This document shows positions 1 to 13,300 of a stretch of DNA of 64,000 nt, piece by piece. Origin of the DNA: Thunnus maccoyii (taxonomy: Eukaryota > Chordata > Actinopteri > Scombriformes > Scombridae); contig NC_056550.1 in NCBI RefSeq assembly GCF_910596095.1, positions 27,085,001 to 27,149,000 on the forward strand, in the 5' to 3' direction. Position 1 is the first letter of the stretch; every line of letters starts with the position of its first letter. The position numbers were made by a program, and so were the translations under genes. The notes under the pieces are model-generated. The model saw only the letters and a program-made list of their open reading frames with translations. It was not told the origin of the DNA and ran no database searches.

Positions 1-1195
1 TTATGCATTAACTGCACTGACCTTGTAGATAGTTTAAGATTTTATGTTATTAAAGTATTAACATTAATCTAGTTTAAATTATACTAACTGAGCAAACTGA
101 TTAGGGCCTGAGAACAAAAGTCCCTGGTGTTGAAAGTGTGAGGAACCTAATGTCTCTGTAGAGATTATTATTCTCCTAAGCCATTGCATTTTTTTAGGGT
201 CTTTTGGACGCTTGAAAACTCAGGAACACAAGTCATAACTGGCGAAATTTGCAAAGTTCTGTATTGATCAGGTTGCAGCGAGGCCAGCGGGCTCCATAGC
301 GATCCCTAATGCGTGGCAGGCCGTAGTCGGCATAAAGTTGCTCTGATATTCATAAAATTTGGTACGCACGTTGCTCTCATCATTTCGGACATATTTCCCC
401 ATTGGCTTTCATTAGCTCCGCCCAACTGGGAGTCGGCCATTTTGAATTTTGTGCGTTTTTCTTGTATTTTATGTGAACTTTTTCAAACTCCTCCTAGAAG
501 GTTTATCGGATTCGTATGAAATTTGGTCGGTATAACCCTCAGACTAATGTGACGCTAAATTGTGAGGGAATAGTCAATACCTTGAACAATGATGTCATAG
601 GTCATGTGACAACACGCCATTTTAGGCAGTTTACAGGTATGGGACTTTTCGAAACTCCTCTTAAAGGATTCAACTGGTCCACCTCAAATTTGGTCAGCGA
701 AATCTCAAGACCTTCACGATGCCAAATTGCGAAGCTTTTGAGTTTTTGTGGAACGCTGTCGCCGTGGTGATACAGAAAATTTGCATGTTTTGCCATGAAA
801 GAGGAAGCTGCTCTAACTTGACTTTACATCGTCCGATCTGCCCTAAATGTCATATGCTGGATAAGAGTCCAGGCCTGAAGACCTCTAGATGCCCATATTG
901 AGTCGTAGTCATAGCGCCACCTGCTGACAACAGGAAGTCAGCCTTATGTTACAAACATCATCTGATTTACGTGAAATTTACATGACTTATAATTAGTGGG
1001 TGTTCTCTAGTGCCACAAAGTGGACACAGGAAGTGATATTTTACCCGTTCACACAGTGTCCGATAATCCTGCAAAATCAGAGCCGTGTGAACAGACCTCC
1101 AGTAGCGACATCACGGCTGCCGCTGCCTCGATGCGTGCGAGGTGTGAGGGCCCGTTTATTGCTGCTTGCAGCTTTAATTGATTTTGTATTTTAAG
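1..1195. repeat. Dispersed teleost repeat, degenerate
   Basis: No gene is visible here. The block reads like a family widespread in fish genomes. It has phrases such as 'AGTCGGCCATTTTGAATTTT' near 431-450, 'GCGCCACCTGCTGACAACAGG' split around 915-932, and a terminal 'TTGCTGCTTGCAGCTTTAAT' near 1158-1177. Short open frames inside it show no recognisable domain and are not called. The element class is not identified; the family recognition is from memory, not from a search. Confidence 0.45.
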
Positions 1196-1362
1196 TTTTT
1201 TTAATCTTAGTTTTAGTCTGAATTAAATTATTAATATTGTATTATTGTATTATCATCTTTTGCCATATTTCCTCCATACGTTTGTTACTCTTTGACTTTG
1301 ACGGATCAGTTACAGAGCAAAATTATCAATCATGCAACACCATACGGCATAAAGTAAATTCT

Positions 1363-2123
1363 TGAAGGTTTTGTCTGGCGATTTTCTATATTTTTCTTAT
1401 TGTCAACAAATTTCATCTGTAGAACCAAACCAACAATGAATTGATCTACATACAAGTACTGTGTGTGTGTGTATCCAAAGCCTGATACATTTTATTCCTC
1501 TGTGCCGTAGACCTCTGTTGTTGACCTAAAACAATTAAAAACACGTCAGTGAGCCACAGCGCTGCACTGGGTGACATGTTCCTTCATATGAAGGTTTGGT
1601 CACGTTAGTTTGTTTAGAAACGGCTCCAAAGACTAATAACAGCATCATGTTTTCAGTCTCAGGAGAGTAGTTCTGTGGAAGGCAGACGCTACTGAGCATG
1701 TGCAGGAACACTGTTCTGTTTACAGCTTCACTAGCTTGTTGTGCTTCATATCACAACCTCTTGACTTTGAACCGAAGGTCTTTGAGAAATTTACAATGTA
1801 GCACAAAGTCCTGTACATGCTCATTGGCGTCTGCCTTACACAGAACTACTCTCCTGAGACTTAAAATTAGTCTTTTGAGCCGTTTCTAAACAAACTAACG
1901 TGACCAAACTCTTCATGATGAAGCAACATGTCACCCAGTGCAGCGGTGTGGCTCACTGACATGTTTTTAATAGTTTTTGGAACAACAACAGAGGAACAAG
2001 ATATATCAGACTTTGATACACACACAATACTAGTTAGTAGATCAGTTCATTGTTGGTTTGGATCCAAACATGGAGTTTGTTGACATTAAGAAAAATACAG
2101 AAAATTTCCAACCATATCCTTTA
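1363..2123. repeat. Long foldback (palindromic) element, family A
   Basis: The two halves are reverse complements of each other over roughly 300 bases each. The left arm includes TTGTCAACAAA (about 1400), ACCAAACCAACAATGAA, GAGCCACAGCGCTGCACTGG and TCTCAGGAGAGTAGTTCTGTG (about 1658-1678). The right arm carries their complements, ending with TTTGTTGACATTAAG near 2078. The loop lies near 1690-1820. The structure fits a non-autonomous DNA transposon with long inverted repeats. Related copies or fragments occur near 19440-19620, 30830-30930, 32960-33838, 44900-45115 and 51430-51690. Confidence 0.7.
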
Positions 2124-2221
2124 AATAAGCTTGATTCTGCTCAAGTTTGTCAGCATTTGTCTTTTTTTTTTTTTATTCACGTGCCTAATCATGTCATTTT
2201 TAATTAAAAGTTGTCCGTTTT

Positions 2222-2370
2222 AGCCAGGAGATGATTAGCTTAGCTTAGCATAAAGACTGGAGTCAGGTGGAAACAGCTAGCGTTGCTCTGCTCAAAGTTT
2301 ACCTCCAAAACTCAATAATTAACAAATTACATCTTGTTTGTTTAATCTGTACACAAACAGAAAGTCTTTT
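2222..2370. repeat. Teleost dispersed repeat fragment (AGCTTAGCTTAGCAT type)
   Basis: It contains TTAGCTTAGCTTAGCATAAA followed by GACTGGAGTCAGGTGGAAAC and CTCAATAATTAACAAATTAC. This word order recurs in many fish genomes. No coding potential. The rest of 2370-3850 is AT-rich intergenic sequence; 3025-3180 resembles a degenerate repeat of the 'ATTTATAAGCAG...' kind that also occurs near 31979-32180. Confidence 0.4.
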
Positions 2371-3852
2371 GGCCTCTTTAGCACCTTTAGGCCTCCTTTG
2401 TTGTTGTTGTTGTTGTTTAATTTAATCCTCTAATGATCTGCAATAAATGTTTCATTGCCATTTAATAAAATTCATACATATTTAATATACTGATGTGTCT
2501 TCTTTTCAGATGAAGCTTATCTGGTTATAAACTGCTAATAAAAGAATTTAAGTAGAATCTCATGACAGTCTTGTGATTTAATCAAGTCTATAATGTCAGT
2601 AAGAGACTAAACCTGGAGCTGCTTCGTTAATAATTAATTCCAAACAGAATTCGTGTACATAGATTTAATGGGATTTATTCTGACTGCACTGAACCACAAA
2701 CCGTGGAATCAAAATCCCCCGTCGGCACTGCCGCAAGTTTCATATTTCCTACAGTTATTCTGTGATTGCTCATTTATATTCACAATATTTAAACAAACTG
2801 ATCTGTCCTAAATCAGAGGTGATGCCTCGGTGGTTTTCAGACAGTCACACAAATGAGATAAAGTCGCCTCAAACCAGCGATCCCACCACTAAATGTTAGA
2901 GACGGATGTTTGTGATATTAGTATTAACAGTGGCTAAATCTTATCTGGAAACCTTGAAATTATCCAAATTGTTCTTAAATAGTGTTTTATGGGTGGTAAC
3001 ATTTGATTTTAAATTCCTTTTATTTAGCATTTATAAGCAGCATAGAAACATTTAATAAATGGTTTATAATGCACTATAATGTAGTTGTAAGCAGATATAA
3101 GTGTTTATTAATGTATTTGTCATCAGCTATAACTCCTATGGGCACCTATAAGTGGATGCTGGTATTAAAACAGATAATGAATGAATATATAGTACAGCTG
3201 TAATAATATAAAATGTCTTTTTATAAGTAAAAGGAAGATTATGTTATTGCTTCTGTCAAAAGTTATATAATCACACTTGATTTTGCAGAGATCAATATAC
3301 TGTTTCCAACCTGTTAAATGTGCTTAACTCATCGTACTGTAATTATATTTAATGATGTCATTCAAGCGGCTGCTGCCAAGACCAGACTGTATCCTTCATT
3401 CATTATGTGAGTGTAGGTGTTCATCCTCATCCTTGTTCTGGCAAAGCTAAAAGAGAGGTGAGTCATGATGTTACGAAAACAAAAAAAACACATGACACAA
3501 ATAGCTCAAACACACCACTGTACATCACATTTCATCAGATTATTCATGCTTCCTTTCAGTAATGCTTACGCAGAGGGACCACATGTTATTTTTTTCCCCC
3601 CCTAAAATGTCACACAGATCTTTTTTTGTGACAGCGTGTAAACAGAGAAAATGACAAGAGTGGCCATTTCTATCAGTCGTATCAGAAATTGTGCAACTTT
3701 GTTTCACTCCATTTAAACATTTTGTCATGTTAATTTGTCAAATATTCAGAATTTGTGCAATTAAAACACCCGGCTTTTAAAGAAACTAAAGAGACATTTA
3801 AAAGAAACATAAATCAAAGCTTTAATTTAATCATGTTTTATCCTTGTGATTA

Positions 3853-4155
3853 GGACTGCAATTAGCGATTATTGTCATTATCGATTAAACTGTCGACTAG
3901 TTTCTTGATTAATTGATTACTCATTTGGTCTATAAGATGTCAGAAAATGCAAGATGCAACCTAAAATGTCTTGTTCAGTCTCGACCAACAGACCACAACC
4001 CAAATATATTCAGTTTACTGTCATAGAAGACTAAAGAAAGCTGGAACCAGAGAATTTTTGTATTTCTTTTAAAAAAAAATTACTCAAAACTATTAATCAT
4101 TTATCAAAACAGTTGGCAATTAATTTTCTGATGATTGACTGATTGTTGCACCTCA
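3853..4155. repeat. MITE-like repeat, family C (ATTAATCGATTA ends)
   Basis: It starts with AGGACTGCAATTAGCGATTA and ends with TGATTGACTGATTGTTGCA. In between it holds the diagnostic words ATAAGATGTCAGAAAATG, CAAATATATTCAGTTTACTG and GAATTTTTGTATTTC. This is the best-preserved member of the most frequent repeat family in the window. Other copies: 4836-5030 (partial), 7770-8035, 11430-11640, 12192-12440, 14095-14210, 24180-24370 (degraded), 25812-26060, 26755-26960, 31307-31520, 34770-35025 and 44312-44560. Confidence 0.65.
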
Positions 4156-4489
4156 ACCTATGCTATTAAATATTCAATAAAAGGTTTTCTCTTTTCCCCT
4201 CAAAAATAAATAGTAAGTAGTAATAGAAATTGTTTCCCTTTAAAAAAAAATAGTGAATGATACTTCTCTGTCAATCAGCAAATTGATCAATCAACTAATT
4301 GTTTCAACTTCAGTGTCAGCTATCGCTGTATAACTACCGATTATGACAGCTGGACTAAACTAGCTAACTGTACATAAAGTAGTTGAAACTAGCTCCACCT
4401 CCAGCAGCTACAACAGTTGCTTACTCACTGATGCTTCAGTATTAATAATCTAATGATGTCATATATATAATAATATATCAGTCAGAGCA

Positions 4490-4680
4490 ACAGGGTACAA
4501 AATTAGCACCAGCTACCAGCCAAATGCTGGTAAAATAGGCAAGTGGCTGGTAGATTTGCTTCAATCACCAGCCAAAAAAAAAACAAAAAAACAATGGTAA
4601 TCTATTGAGTGGCTGGTAAAATTTGAACATTCACTAGTCATTTGACCAGTGGACAAAAGTTAATTTTACACCCTGCTGAG
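4490..4680. repeat. Dispersed repeat (GGCTGGTA motif)
   Basis: It contains repeated AGTGGCTGGTA and CACCAGCCAAA words and a short A-rich tract. It resembles a common fish intergenic repeat. No coding potential; 4680-4840 also reads as repeat-like AT-rich sequence. Confidence 0.35.
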
Positions 4681-5114
4681 GGACCAAACCACTACTTTTA
4701 CTGTAATACTTTACTTCAGTAGGATTTTTCATGCAGGACATTTACTTGTAATGGAGTATTTTTACATTTCTGTAATGGTACTTTTAGTAAAGGATCTGAA
4801 TAGTTCTTCCACCACTGGACAGATTAATCAATAATGAAAATAATCACTAGTTGCAGCCCTAAAAGTTACAATTCCTTTTTTATGTGGTACGCCTAGCCTA
4901 TTTTAAACAGCTGTTTACAAAATTACATTAGATTATTTAAAATGACTCAAAATGATAAATCAAGTATCAATATATATATATTTTTTGGTTGATTGACTAA
5001 TCAATTAATCGACTAATCGTTGCAGCTTTACTCGTAATAAAGCTTGTTTTGCTTTGTTCTGTGTGTTCAATGAGAAAGGAATCATCTTTGTTGACAGCAA
5101 ACTTTGATGGACGC

Positions 5115-5290
5115 TTTGCTCAGCCAATGATAGCCCCAGCGTGTGTCATCGTGAAGAGAGCGTCCAATCATACGAGCGAGTGGGCGGTGCTTGGAGCGGG
5201 AGGGCGGGAACACAGAGCAGCAGCGCAGTGTTGCGAGCCGATCTGTCAGCAGCGCATTCAGTGTTGTTGAGCGGCGGAGAGTGACCACAG
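5115..5290 (+). promoter_or_regulatory. Probable RAB40C promoter / CpG-rich start region
   Basis: The local base composition changes from AT-rich repeat to CpG-rich unique sequence. Visible elements are CCAAT boxes at 5124-5128 and 5164-5168 and GC boxes (GGGCGG) at 5182-5187 and 5202-5207, with no TATA box. This is the layout expected of a housekeeping TATA-less promoter. The first exon would be non-coding and lie within about 5210-5460, because the coding start is downstream of a splice acceptor near 6436-6476. The exact start site and first donor cannot be fixed from sequence alone. Confidence 0.5.
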
Positions 5291-6488
5291 CTGGGATTAT
5301 GATTGAATATAATGGAGAAAAATGGAAACAGTACGGACTGAGATTACAGAGTACACCTACAGAGATTTGGACTGGACGTAAAAACCCCGCAGCTGTCTGA
5401 TTCCGTTGCAGCTGTCGGCATTTTCTGGATGTGGATGTAACGGGAATCTTTGTAATCCCGGACTAAAGAAAGACAAGGGGGCCTGAAATTACACAGACGT
5501 CGGTTGAAGTTGAGCTACGGGCTGCGCTAGCTAAGTTAGCATTTAATTTGTTTTAACCACTAAGAAGTCAGTTTGTAAAGAGTGCAAAGCAACGCTATAT
5601 GTGGCTGTGCGTAGCACGACACAACGCTACCAGTGTCGGTGTATTTTTTTAAATAATTATCGCGTCTATTGACTGCTTTGGGAACGTTAGCAGTGATAAT
5701 AGCTAAGCTAGCTGGCTAGCTCTGTGGCAGGGCTAGCTTGTTGTTCCCCTGCAAGCTTCTTGTACATGGGAACAAAAAGACAAACTTACACCCTCCAGGT
5801 TTGGTAGTTTGTTTGCTTAGTAGAAAAAATATCTCAGCAGTGATATCTGCTCATAAATTTTGCATGGTGGCAATAACCACATAAAATATTATAATTACCC
5901 TTCCAGACAATAAGCATGATTTTATTTCCTTCATAGACTTGTGGCACAAGAGTCACCCCGTCCGGATACAGCTTGAGTTACACTATGAATGTCTTTACGT
6001 CTAATCTCTGAAAGATTTCACTAAATTAGTGTTTTGTTTTGTTTTTCTGGCTCAAGGAAGAATTATAGTCTCAGATTGTGGTGACACTTTCTGTATTTGC
6101 CATCAATTGGAAAGACAAGTTGTTTACATAAAGTTAAACTTTAATGTTTATTATTTTATTATCTTTCGCAATAAGGATGTTTTGCGTATCAGAACCACAT
6201 TCTTGGCACCCACCTTGCTTTTCATGTAGGACTTTCATGTGAGACTGTTTTTTAGCCTTGAGGTTACCTGCTTTCACACAGGTTGGAAGACTTAAAATCA
6301 ACAAGCAAACAAGGACTTTAAGCTTGTGGACCATTCAGCAAATTCATGTCACAAACAAACAACAAATCTTTATTTTGGATCGAGTGAGTAGGATAACACA
6401 CACAAGGGGGGTTTGTTGGTCACCCATCCTTGTCTTCAGTCACTCATCTTCAGCCTCCCATCGCCCCTGGGCTCAGATGTGAGACGCG

Positions 6489-6630
6489 ATGGGCAGCCAG
6501 GGCAGCCCAGTGAAAAGCTACGACTACCTGCTCAAGTTCCTCCTGGTCGGAGACAGCGACGTTGGCAAAGGAGAGATCCTGGACAGCCTGCAGGATGGCT
6601 CGGCTGAATCCCCATATGCTTACAGTAGCG
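6489..6630 (+). CDS. rab40c: RAB40C coding exon 1
   Basis: It encodes residues 1-47 plus the first base of Gly48. It holds the [20 protein letters not shown] start typical of the family and the P-loop. The donor is GTGAGT at 6631. The ATG at 6489 was chosen because it begins the conserved MGSQ N terminus. An ATG followed at once by TGA lies at 6477-6482. Confidence 0.93.
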
Positions 6631-7348
6631 GTGAGTCACTCCTGCCTCAGCTGACTGGGACCCGCTGGTTCAGTTTAGCTCTCTCGTCGTGATGAGCTCC
6701 TCGCGTTGTGTCATGCTTGCTCATCACAAAAGTCCTGAACATACTAGCTGGGTGCATTACATACTAGCCGCATTCGACTGTGTGGGAATACACAATGAGC
6801 TCTCTTCACTGTCTTTGAAAAACACACTTGCATACACTAACGCTCATAACACACACCATTCACATGGAAGTGAGTCAGACAGTCATGAATGTAGGCCTGT
6901 GTGCATTGTTGTTGACTTAGAAGACAATTAAACTTCAGGTTTTCATGACGTCATAAGCTAAAAACAAGACAATAGGTTTAAGATCAACGTATGATGTTCA
7001 TATTAATATTCTTTAGTCAGCATCTCCTATATGAAGGTGGTTCCTTTATTTACTAAACAGCTTCAACTAAAAGAAAAACAAGCTTGTTTAACTCAACTAT
7101 AACAGTGTGCTTACTTGTCTGCATGTATTTGAGCTGTTTGGCAGCTGCTCAGCTATGGCTGCAAGTCTGCTGCTCAGATATTTAAACATGACTAAGGCAA
7201 ACAGAATTAGATACTTCAAAGAGTTCAGGAACACCAGCACTTTTTAGATGTTTTTAGTTCCATCCACCATGCGGTGGAGGGGAAGTCTGATGGAGCTGTG
7301 CCCGGTCAGATGAGCCCTCCCTGGGTGTGGGAGCTCAGATCTCGTCCT

Positions 7349-7386
<38 letters not shown>

Positions 7387-10300
7387 TTCTGCTACAGAGC
7401 TGACAGCCACCATCTGATCACTGCCGGCTGCTGCAGTGAGCTGCTGGTCTGCGGCTGCTCTACGCACATAAGCGCACTGTCCTGCTCCCATCAAAGGAAA
7501 GGAAAACCATAGAAGAAGAGCAGATAGCACAGAGGGGCTAAGGAAAAAAAAATATAAGAAAGTTCTTAAAGGACCATTCTGGTGTTTTTTGTATGTTTTA
7601 GCCCATTTGAAACAAGTGATCCATAGTGTTTATAGTGTTTTGTTTTCCAGATATTTATTATTTCCTGCAGGCTGAGAGTTCATTTGCGGTAGTCAACTTG
7701 TTGGGGTTATGATATGGCTTCTATAATCTTTAGACTTTATTGGTTACAACAGGCTATGTAACCCATATAGTTGCAGCTATAGATTGTTTTAACTATTTAT
7801 TAATCTGCTGATTATTTTCTCAATTAATCATTTGGTTTATAAAATAGAAAATCAGAAAATAGTAATTTAAAAAAAAATTCCTGTCACCAAAAATATTCAG
7901 TTTACTATCAGTGAAGAAAACCCTCACAATTTACAGGCTGGAACCGATGAATGTTTGTTATTTTTGCTTAAAAAAATTAGCTTAATGATTTACCAAAATA
8001 GTTGCTGATTAATTTTCTGTTGATTGATAGTAACCAGTGATGGTTACTGATGCTTTTTATTATAAATTCCATTTTGCTTCTGCTCTTCTTTGTCCAAGTG
8101 GCTCAAGTTTTTCTTTGTTTTTGTTTAGAGCCGAGCAATATTATCAGTATTATATATAGTATATATATATTTATTGTGATATGAGACTAGATGTCGTCTT
8201 AGATTTTGGATATTGTAAAATCTTTTCCTGCTTTTATCGGCTGCATTACAGTGAAATGATGTCGTTTTCTGAACCGACCAGACTGTTGCAGCTGTTTTAT
8301 TATTTGCCTTTTATCCACTTAGTCATTATATCCACATTACTGATGATTATTTATCAAAAATCTCATTGTGTAAATATTTTATTAAAGCACCAATAGTCAT
8401 CCCTACAATATCTATATAGTATATATAAGTATTTAATAAGTATTTGGGCAAAAGTATCATGATATTTGATTTTGTCCGTATCGCCCCGCCCTGTTCATAC
8501 CACAGTTTTCACTCAGTTCTTCAAATAATCAGCAGCTTTAACTGCATTTCCCCCAAAAGAAAAAGCATAAATATAGAATAAAAGTAATGCTTTTGAGGTT
8601 TTGAGTCGCCCCAAATCATTTCTACTGATGGAAAACACACGATGCTTCCACAAAGTGGTCGATTGGTCTTTAAATAAAAACAGCAACAATAAAACAAACA
8701 GCAACAGTAAAACGAGAAAAAGCAAAACAAGCCGAACAGAAAGATGGAAGATAAGTTAAATAACTGTGAAATAAAAAACAGAAACCAAAAGTCTCAATAA
8801 ACATCCTGTTGGCTGTTATTGTTCAGGTTACTTTGCTCCAGCGAGGTGATGCAGCGAGAACCGTCTGCTCTGAAAGCTGCGTTACAAATAAAAGCAGACG
8901 TGTCGTCCGTTCGCCGTTTGACGGATCACCCTCCGCTCTCAAGTATCTGGAAGTTGATTTTTAATAGTGAACAGGAAGGAGCTGCGTGCGGACGGCAGGA
9001 AAAACACAATTCAAGGAACAGAAGTGCTGCCGTATGTCTCGGAAAACGGTCATTAATGATGTAAATGATTGATGAAAACACGCGTCGTTAACAGATGTAG
9101 TGAATGAATTCTGTATCGCAGATGTAAAGGAAGTAAAACACGGCACGTATGCAGCCTAATTAGACATCAGCTGCTCAGTTTTCTTCTTCCTTAAAGGTAA
9201 AAAAATGTGCAGATGTCGGCTCCGATTCCCAGAGTATCCATTTTGTTTTGTTTTTTTCCCAGATATAGATTTCCATCTCCTCCCCTGCAGAAAGACAGAC
9301 AGCAAAGCGTTCATGAAAAATACATCAGTCAGCAGAATGACCCCCTTTTCATCAGCGCTTATCTAATGAATGCTGCCAAAGGGTGACGCTGCCTGTTGGC
9401 GTTTGGCAGCCGCGTAGAGACCCTCAGACTCAGAGGGCCAGTTCACAATCACAGATAAGTAATAACTGAGCAGAAGAAGATAAGAGGCTCTGCTTTGTGG
9501 TTGAGGTGTTGCACTTATGTGTCGGTATTAAACTATGATTTTTAAGGTAGGTAGAGAGGTAGAGCACAGCCTCCCGTTTGACTGTGTTAATGCTGCAACT
9601 CAGTTATTCTCATTAAAGCTACATTAATTAGTAATTTTTGTAATGAAAAACAAACATTTGCTGGTTGTAGCTTTTCAAATGTGAGGATTCAAAGCTTTTT
9701 TTTGTGTCATACGTGATAATAAACTGAATATCTTTGGTTGATCAGACAAAACAAGACATTTGAAGACGTCACCGTGTTCTCTTAAGACATTAAAACAGAC
9801 ATTTTTACTATTTTCAGCAGATTTTATCAGAGCCGTAGTCAACCAAAGAAAATCTTGGTCGACTAAAATCGTACATAATCTTCAACTAATGGATTAGTCG
9901 TGTGGGGGCAGGAGGTAAACTAGGCAGTCACACATTTCTCTGTTCTGTATTTCTCTGTTTTGTGTCTTCAGGTTATGCTAGCCCATTGTTGCTAACTTTG
10001 GAGCTAACCCCCTTTACTTTTCCAGCAACAACAGACGTGACTTTTTAGCATTTATTAACTGACACACTGTAGTCTGTACTGTACATTTACTGCCAGACTG
10101 ACAACTTACTACTAACCTTTTCCTCTGCTCCGCTCGCATCCACCGTCACTTCTCTGCCCCTCGCTCTTTCTTTCCCGCTCGCTACGCAAACATACTCCTT
10201 AACGGAGCCGCGAGACCAGTGGTTTCCCAGGCAACGACAGAGGTTGACTCACGTATTGGAACAGCGCTGCTCTGAGACTCCCAAACGCCGTTGGTTCTCG

Positions 10301-13300
10301 TTGTGTCATTATGGAGAAACACAGATTCAGTAAACGTTCAGTAAACGTTGAGTACAGTTAGACCCAGCAGTCTCCGTTAGGTTGGGCGAGTTCAAAGTTG
10401 TTAGGTAATTTGTTAGTCTGTCCCTCCCGCTGCAGGAAATAATGGATTAATCCTGGAAAGCTGTTGATGTAGCACTTTTCTCCTTATGAAAATAACACGG
10501 AGATTATTCGACCAATGAGAATTTAGTCGGACGAGAGCATATCGACCAACTAATCGACCAGCAGACTGCAGCCCTACATTTTATAAACACCAGTTGGGAA
10601 AATTAGCTGAAACAGCTCATATGTCATATGAAACTATACTGTGTGTAATAGTGTAACTAACGAACTGACTAATGAGTCCTTCTGTCCTGATGTCATAATG
10701 TTATGAACACATAATAAAACACAAACACCAACAGGTTTTGACCGGTCAGCATGACTCTTATACCAGTAAGGTGATGATGCAGGTGCTGTGTGGGAGAGAA
10801 ACAATCTAATAATTAGTCTCTCGGCTCTGTCGGTCCTTCACGCTAGTACGTTATTTTATGAAACGGGTCAGATATTCGCTAAAATGTAGGTGCAAGTTGA
10901 TCAACAGCAGCAGACTCCCTACGTCCGGTGTAGACAGGAAGTTAAAAGACAAAATCAGGGAGTAGGAGCCTGAGTAGGAGTCATTACTGGATTTTTTTTT
11001 TTTTTAAATCTCTCAGATATCAATATTGTTATCAGCCTCGTAAATCCTGAGCCCGGCCGGCTCTGAAAGAGGAAGCTGTCCTGATTGATGCCAGCAAGAT
11101 CAAACGCCTTCATTAAATATGGAGGCCGAGCGGAGCGCAGCTGAACGGCCCTCCATCCCTCCGTCCCTCCATCCCTCCCGGCTCAACGAGAGGTTAGCGC
11201 GGAGGGAACGAGGGGAACCCGAAATATTTCAAAGAGGAGAAAACCAGGACGGAGGAACGGGTTTTGATTGGATGACAGTGTCCTCAGGCTGTGATTGGCT
11301 CCCTGGTTTAATTAGTTAGATAGACCAATCTGCCACAAGTCCTCCTCACTGATCAGTGTTTAATGTCATTTATTGATCAGAAATTTGGTGAGGAGTGACA
11401 AACGTGTCATACGTTGTTTGTAATTAACGATTATTTTCATTATCGGTTAATCTGTTGATTAATTGATTAGTTGTTTTGGTCCAAAGTGACCAATAACCAA
11501 AGATATTCAGTTCACTGTTATAGAAAATATTCACATTTGAGAAGCTTTTCCTTAAAAAATGACTCAAAATGATTAATTGATTATCTGTAGTTCCTGATTA
11601 ATTTGATTGTTGGCAACTAATCAATGAATTGCTGCAGAAGGACAGGGATTATGGTGATTTAATCAAGTTGTTTTTGGCTCTCTGGTAGTCTTCATGGTGC
11701 ACTTTGGGATATTTTTAAAGGATATTTTTTGGGGGATTTATTGGATATTTGATAGTTTGGAGACAGACGGGGAACCAGAGGTTGGTATGACCTTCAATAA
11801 AGGATTAATCAGCCAATCACCAACATTTTCCCGGTTCTTTGTCTAAAGGCTCGTTCACGCTGCGTGACTTCGGTCTGAGAGCTGCTGGATCTCACTGCGA
11901 GACTCGACGGCCGACGTTCAATAAACTTTACACCGTTGTTGTTAACGTACAGTCTGACGGCGCCTCATCATCCGTTTGGGGGTTTTTGGACGTTTCAGGC
12001 AAAGTCGTGTCGGACAATTTTTCACACTTTTCTGACATTATACAGTTAAAACGATCAATCAGCAGACTGGATAATATTGAGACTAACGGTTACTTGCATT
12101 TGCATTAGGAAAGTGATCTGAAGTTTAATCATCATCACACAACTGTAAATAACCACATTGATCACTAATTAAAGGAATTAAATACCTGACTTGAGCTGCA
12201 ACGATTAATCCATCAAATGAACCATCAACTGGTTTGATAATCAATCTGTTCAAATTGTTTCTTTGACAGTAAACTGAATATCTTCAGTTTGAGGACGTCG
12301 TTTTGGGTTTTTGGGAAACACTGATTTTTCACCATTTTCTGACATTTTTTAGACCAAATAACAAATTGATTTAATGAGAAAACAGTCGACAGATTAATTG
12401 ATAATGAAAATCATGAAAATAATGCTTAGTTGAGGCCCTGAACCTGACAAATCACCTCCTCTCAAACCTCTAAATATGATATTTTATATTAAATGAAGAG
12501 CTTTTTTTGGCGTGTTGGGGTTACAAATAATTTGTGAGATTTCAGGATTAATATTTCACACTGCGATAAGGTTTTTTTTTTTTTCTTAAGTCACCATCAG
12601 ATAACACCCCTCAAAGCCTTGAAGAGAGTGAAACTAATTAAAATGCAAAAGCAGGTTTGAAAAGATGTTTTTTTTTTTTCAGTGCAGCTGCGAGACAAGT
12701 GAGACTCTTCAATCTGTTTTTATTCACACACACACACACGCCAACAAAGACATATTCCCCAGGGGTCTACAAAGCGAGGCGGTCCATTGTTTCACCATAG
12801 CGGTGGTATATATCCATAGACAGCAGTTATCTCTGGATGCAGGCCAGCTCACAGATAACCCCCCCCCACCCCCCCCTCCCTCCCCATACTGCCTTCCTGA
12901 TGGAGACCAGTATAGGGGAGTGAACTGGTAGGTAAATGAAAAGCTGAACGTGGTCTAATCCTCTTGAAATGTGCACAGAACTGAGCTACAAATGCTGTCT
13001 CACTGCTGTCAAATCAGATTTTCTGCACTTCTGCTGCTCTCGGCCTCATTTCCTGTTTCCTTTCTTCTTTTCACAGCCGCGACGTTAGAGAGTCACAGCT
13101 TCTTAAAGAGTCCAAGCTCATGTCTTCACATGTCTAGGCTGCTTGTTTTCATTATCAATGAACCTGTCGATTAGTTTTATTATCATTTTCTATTATTGTG
13201 ATCATGTTTAAAATAGATATCTGACATTATAACAGTATATAAATAACAGGAAACATAATAGTTCCCCTTTAATGTTGGGAAATATGACGATATATTCTGC

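Noticed and set aside
5049..5400. Short frames on both strands over the RAB40C promoter
   Set aside because: CpG-rich promoter and non-coding first-exon sequence; the conserved protein start is at 6489.
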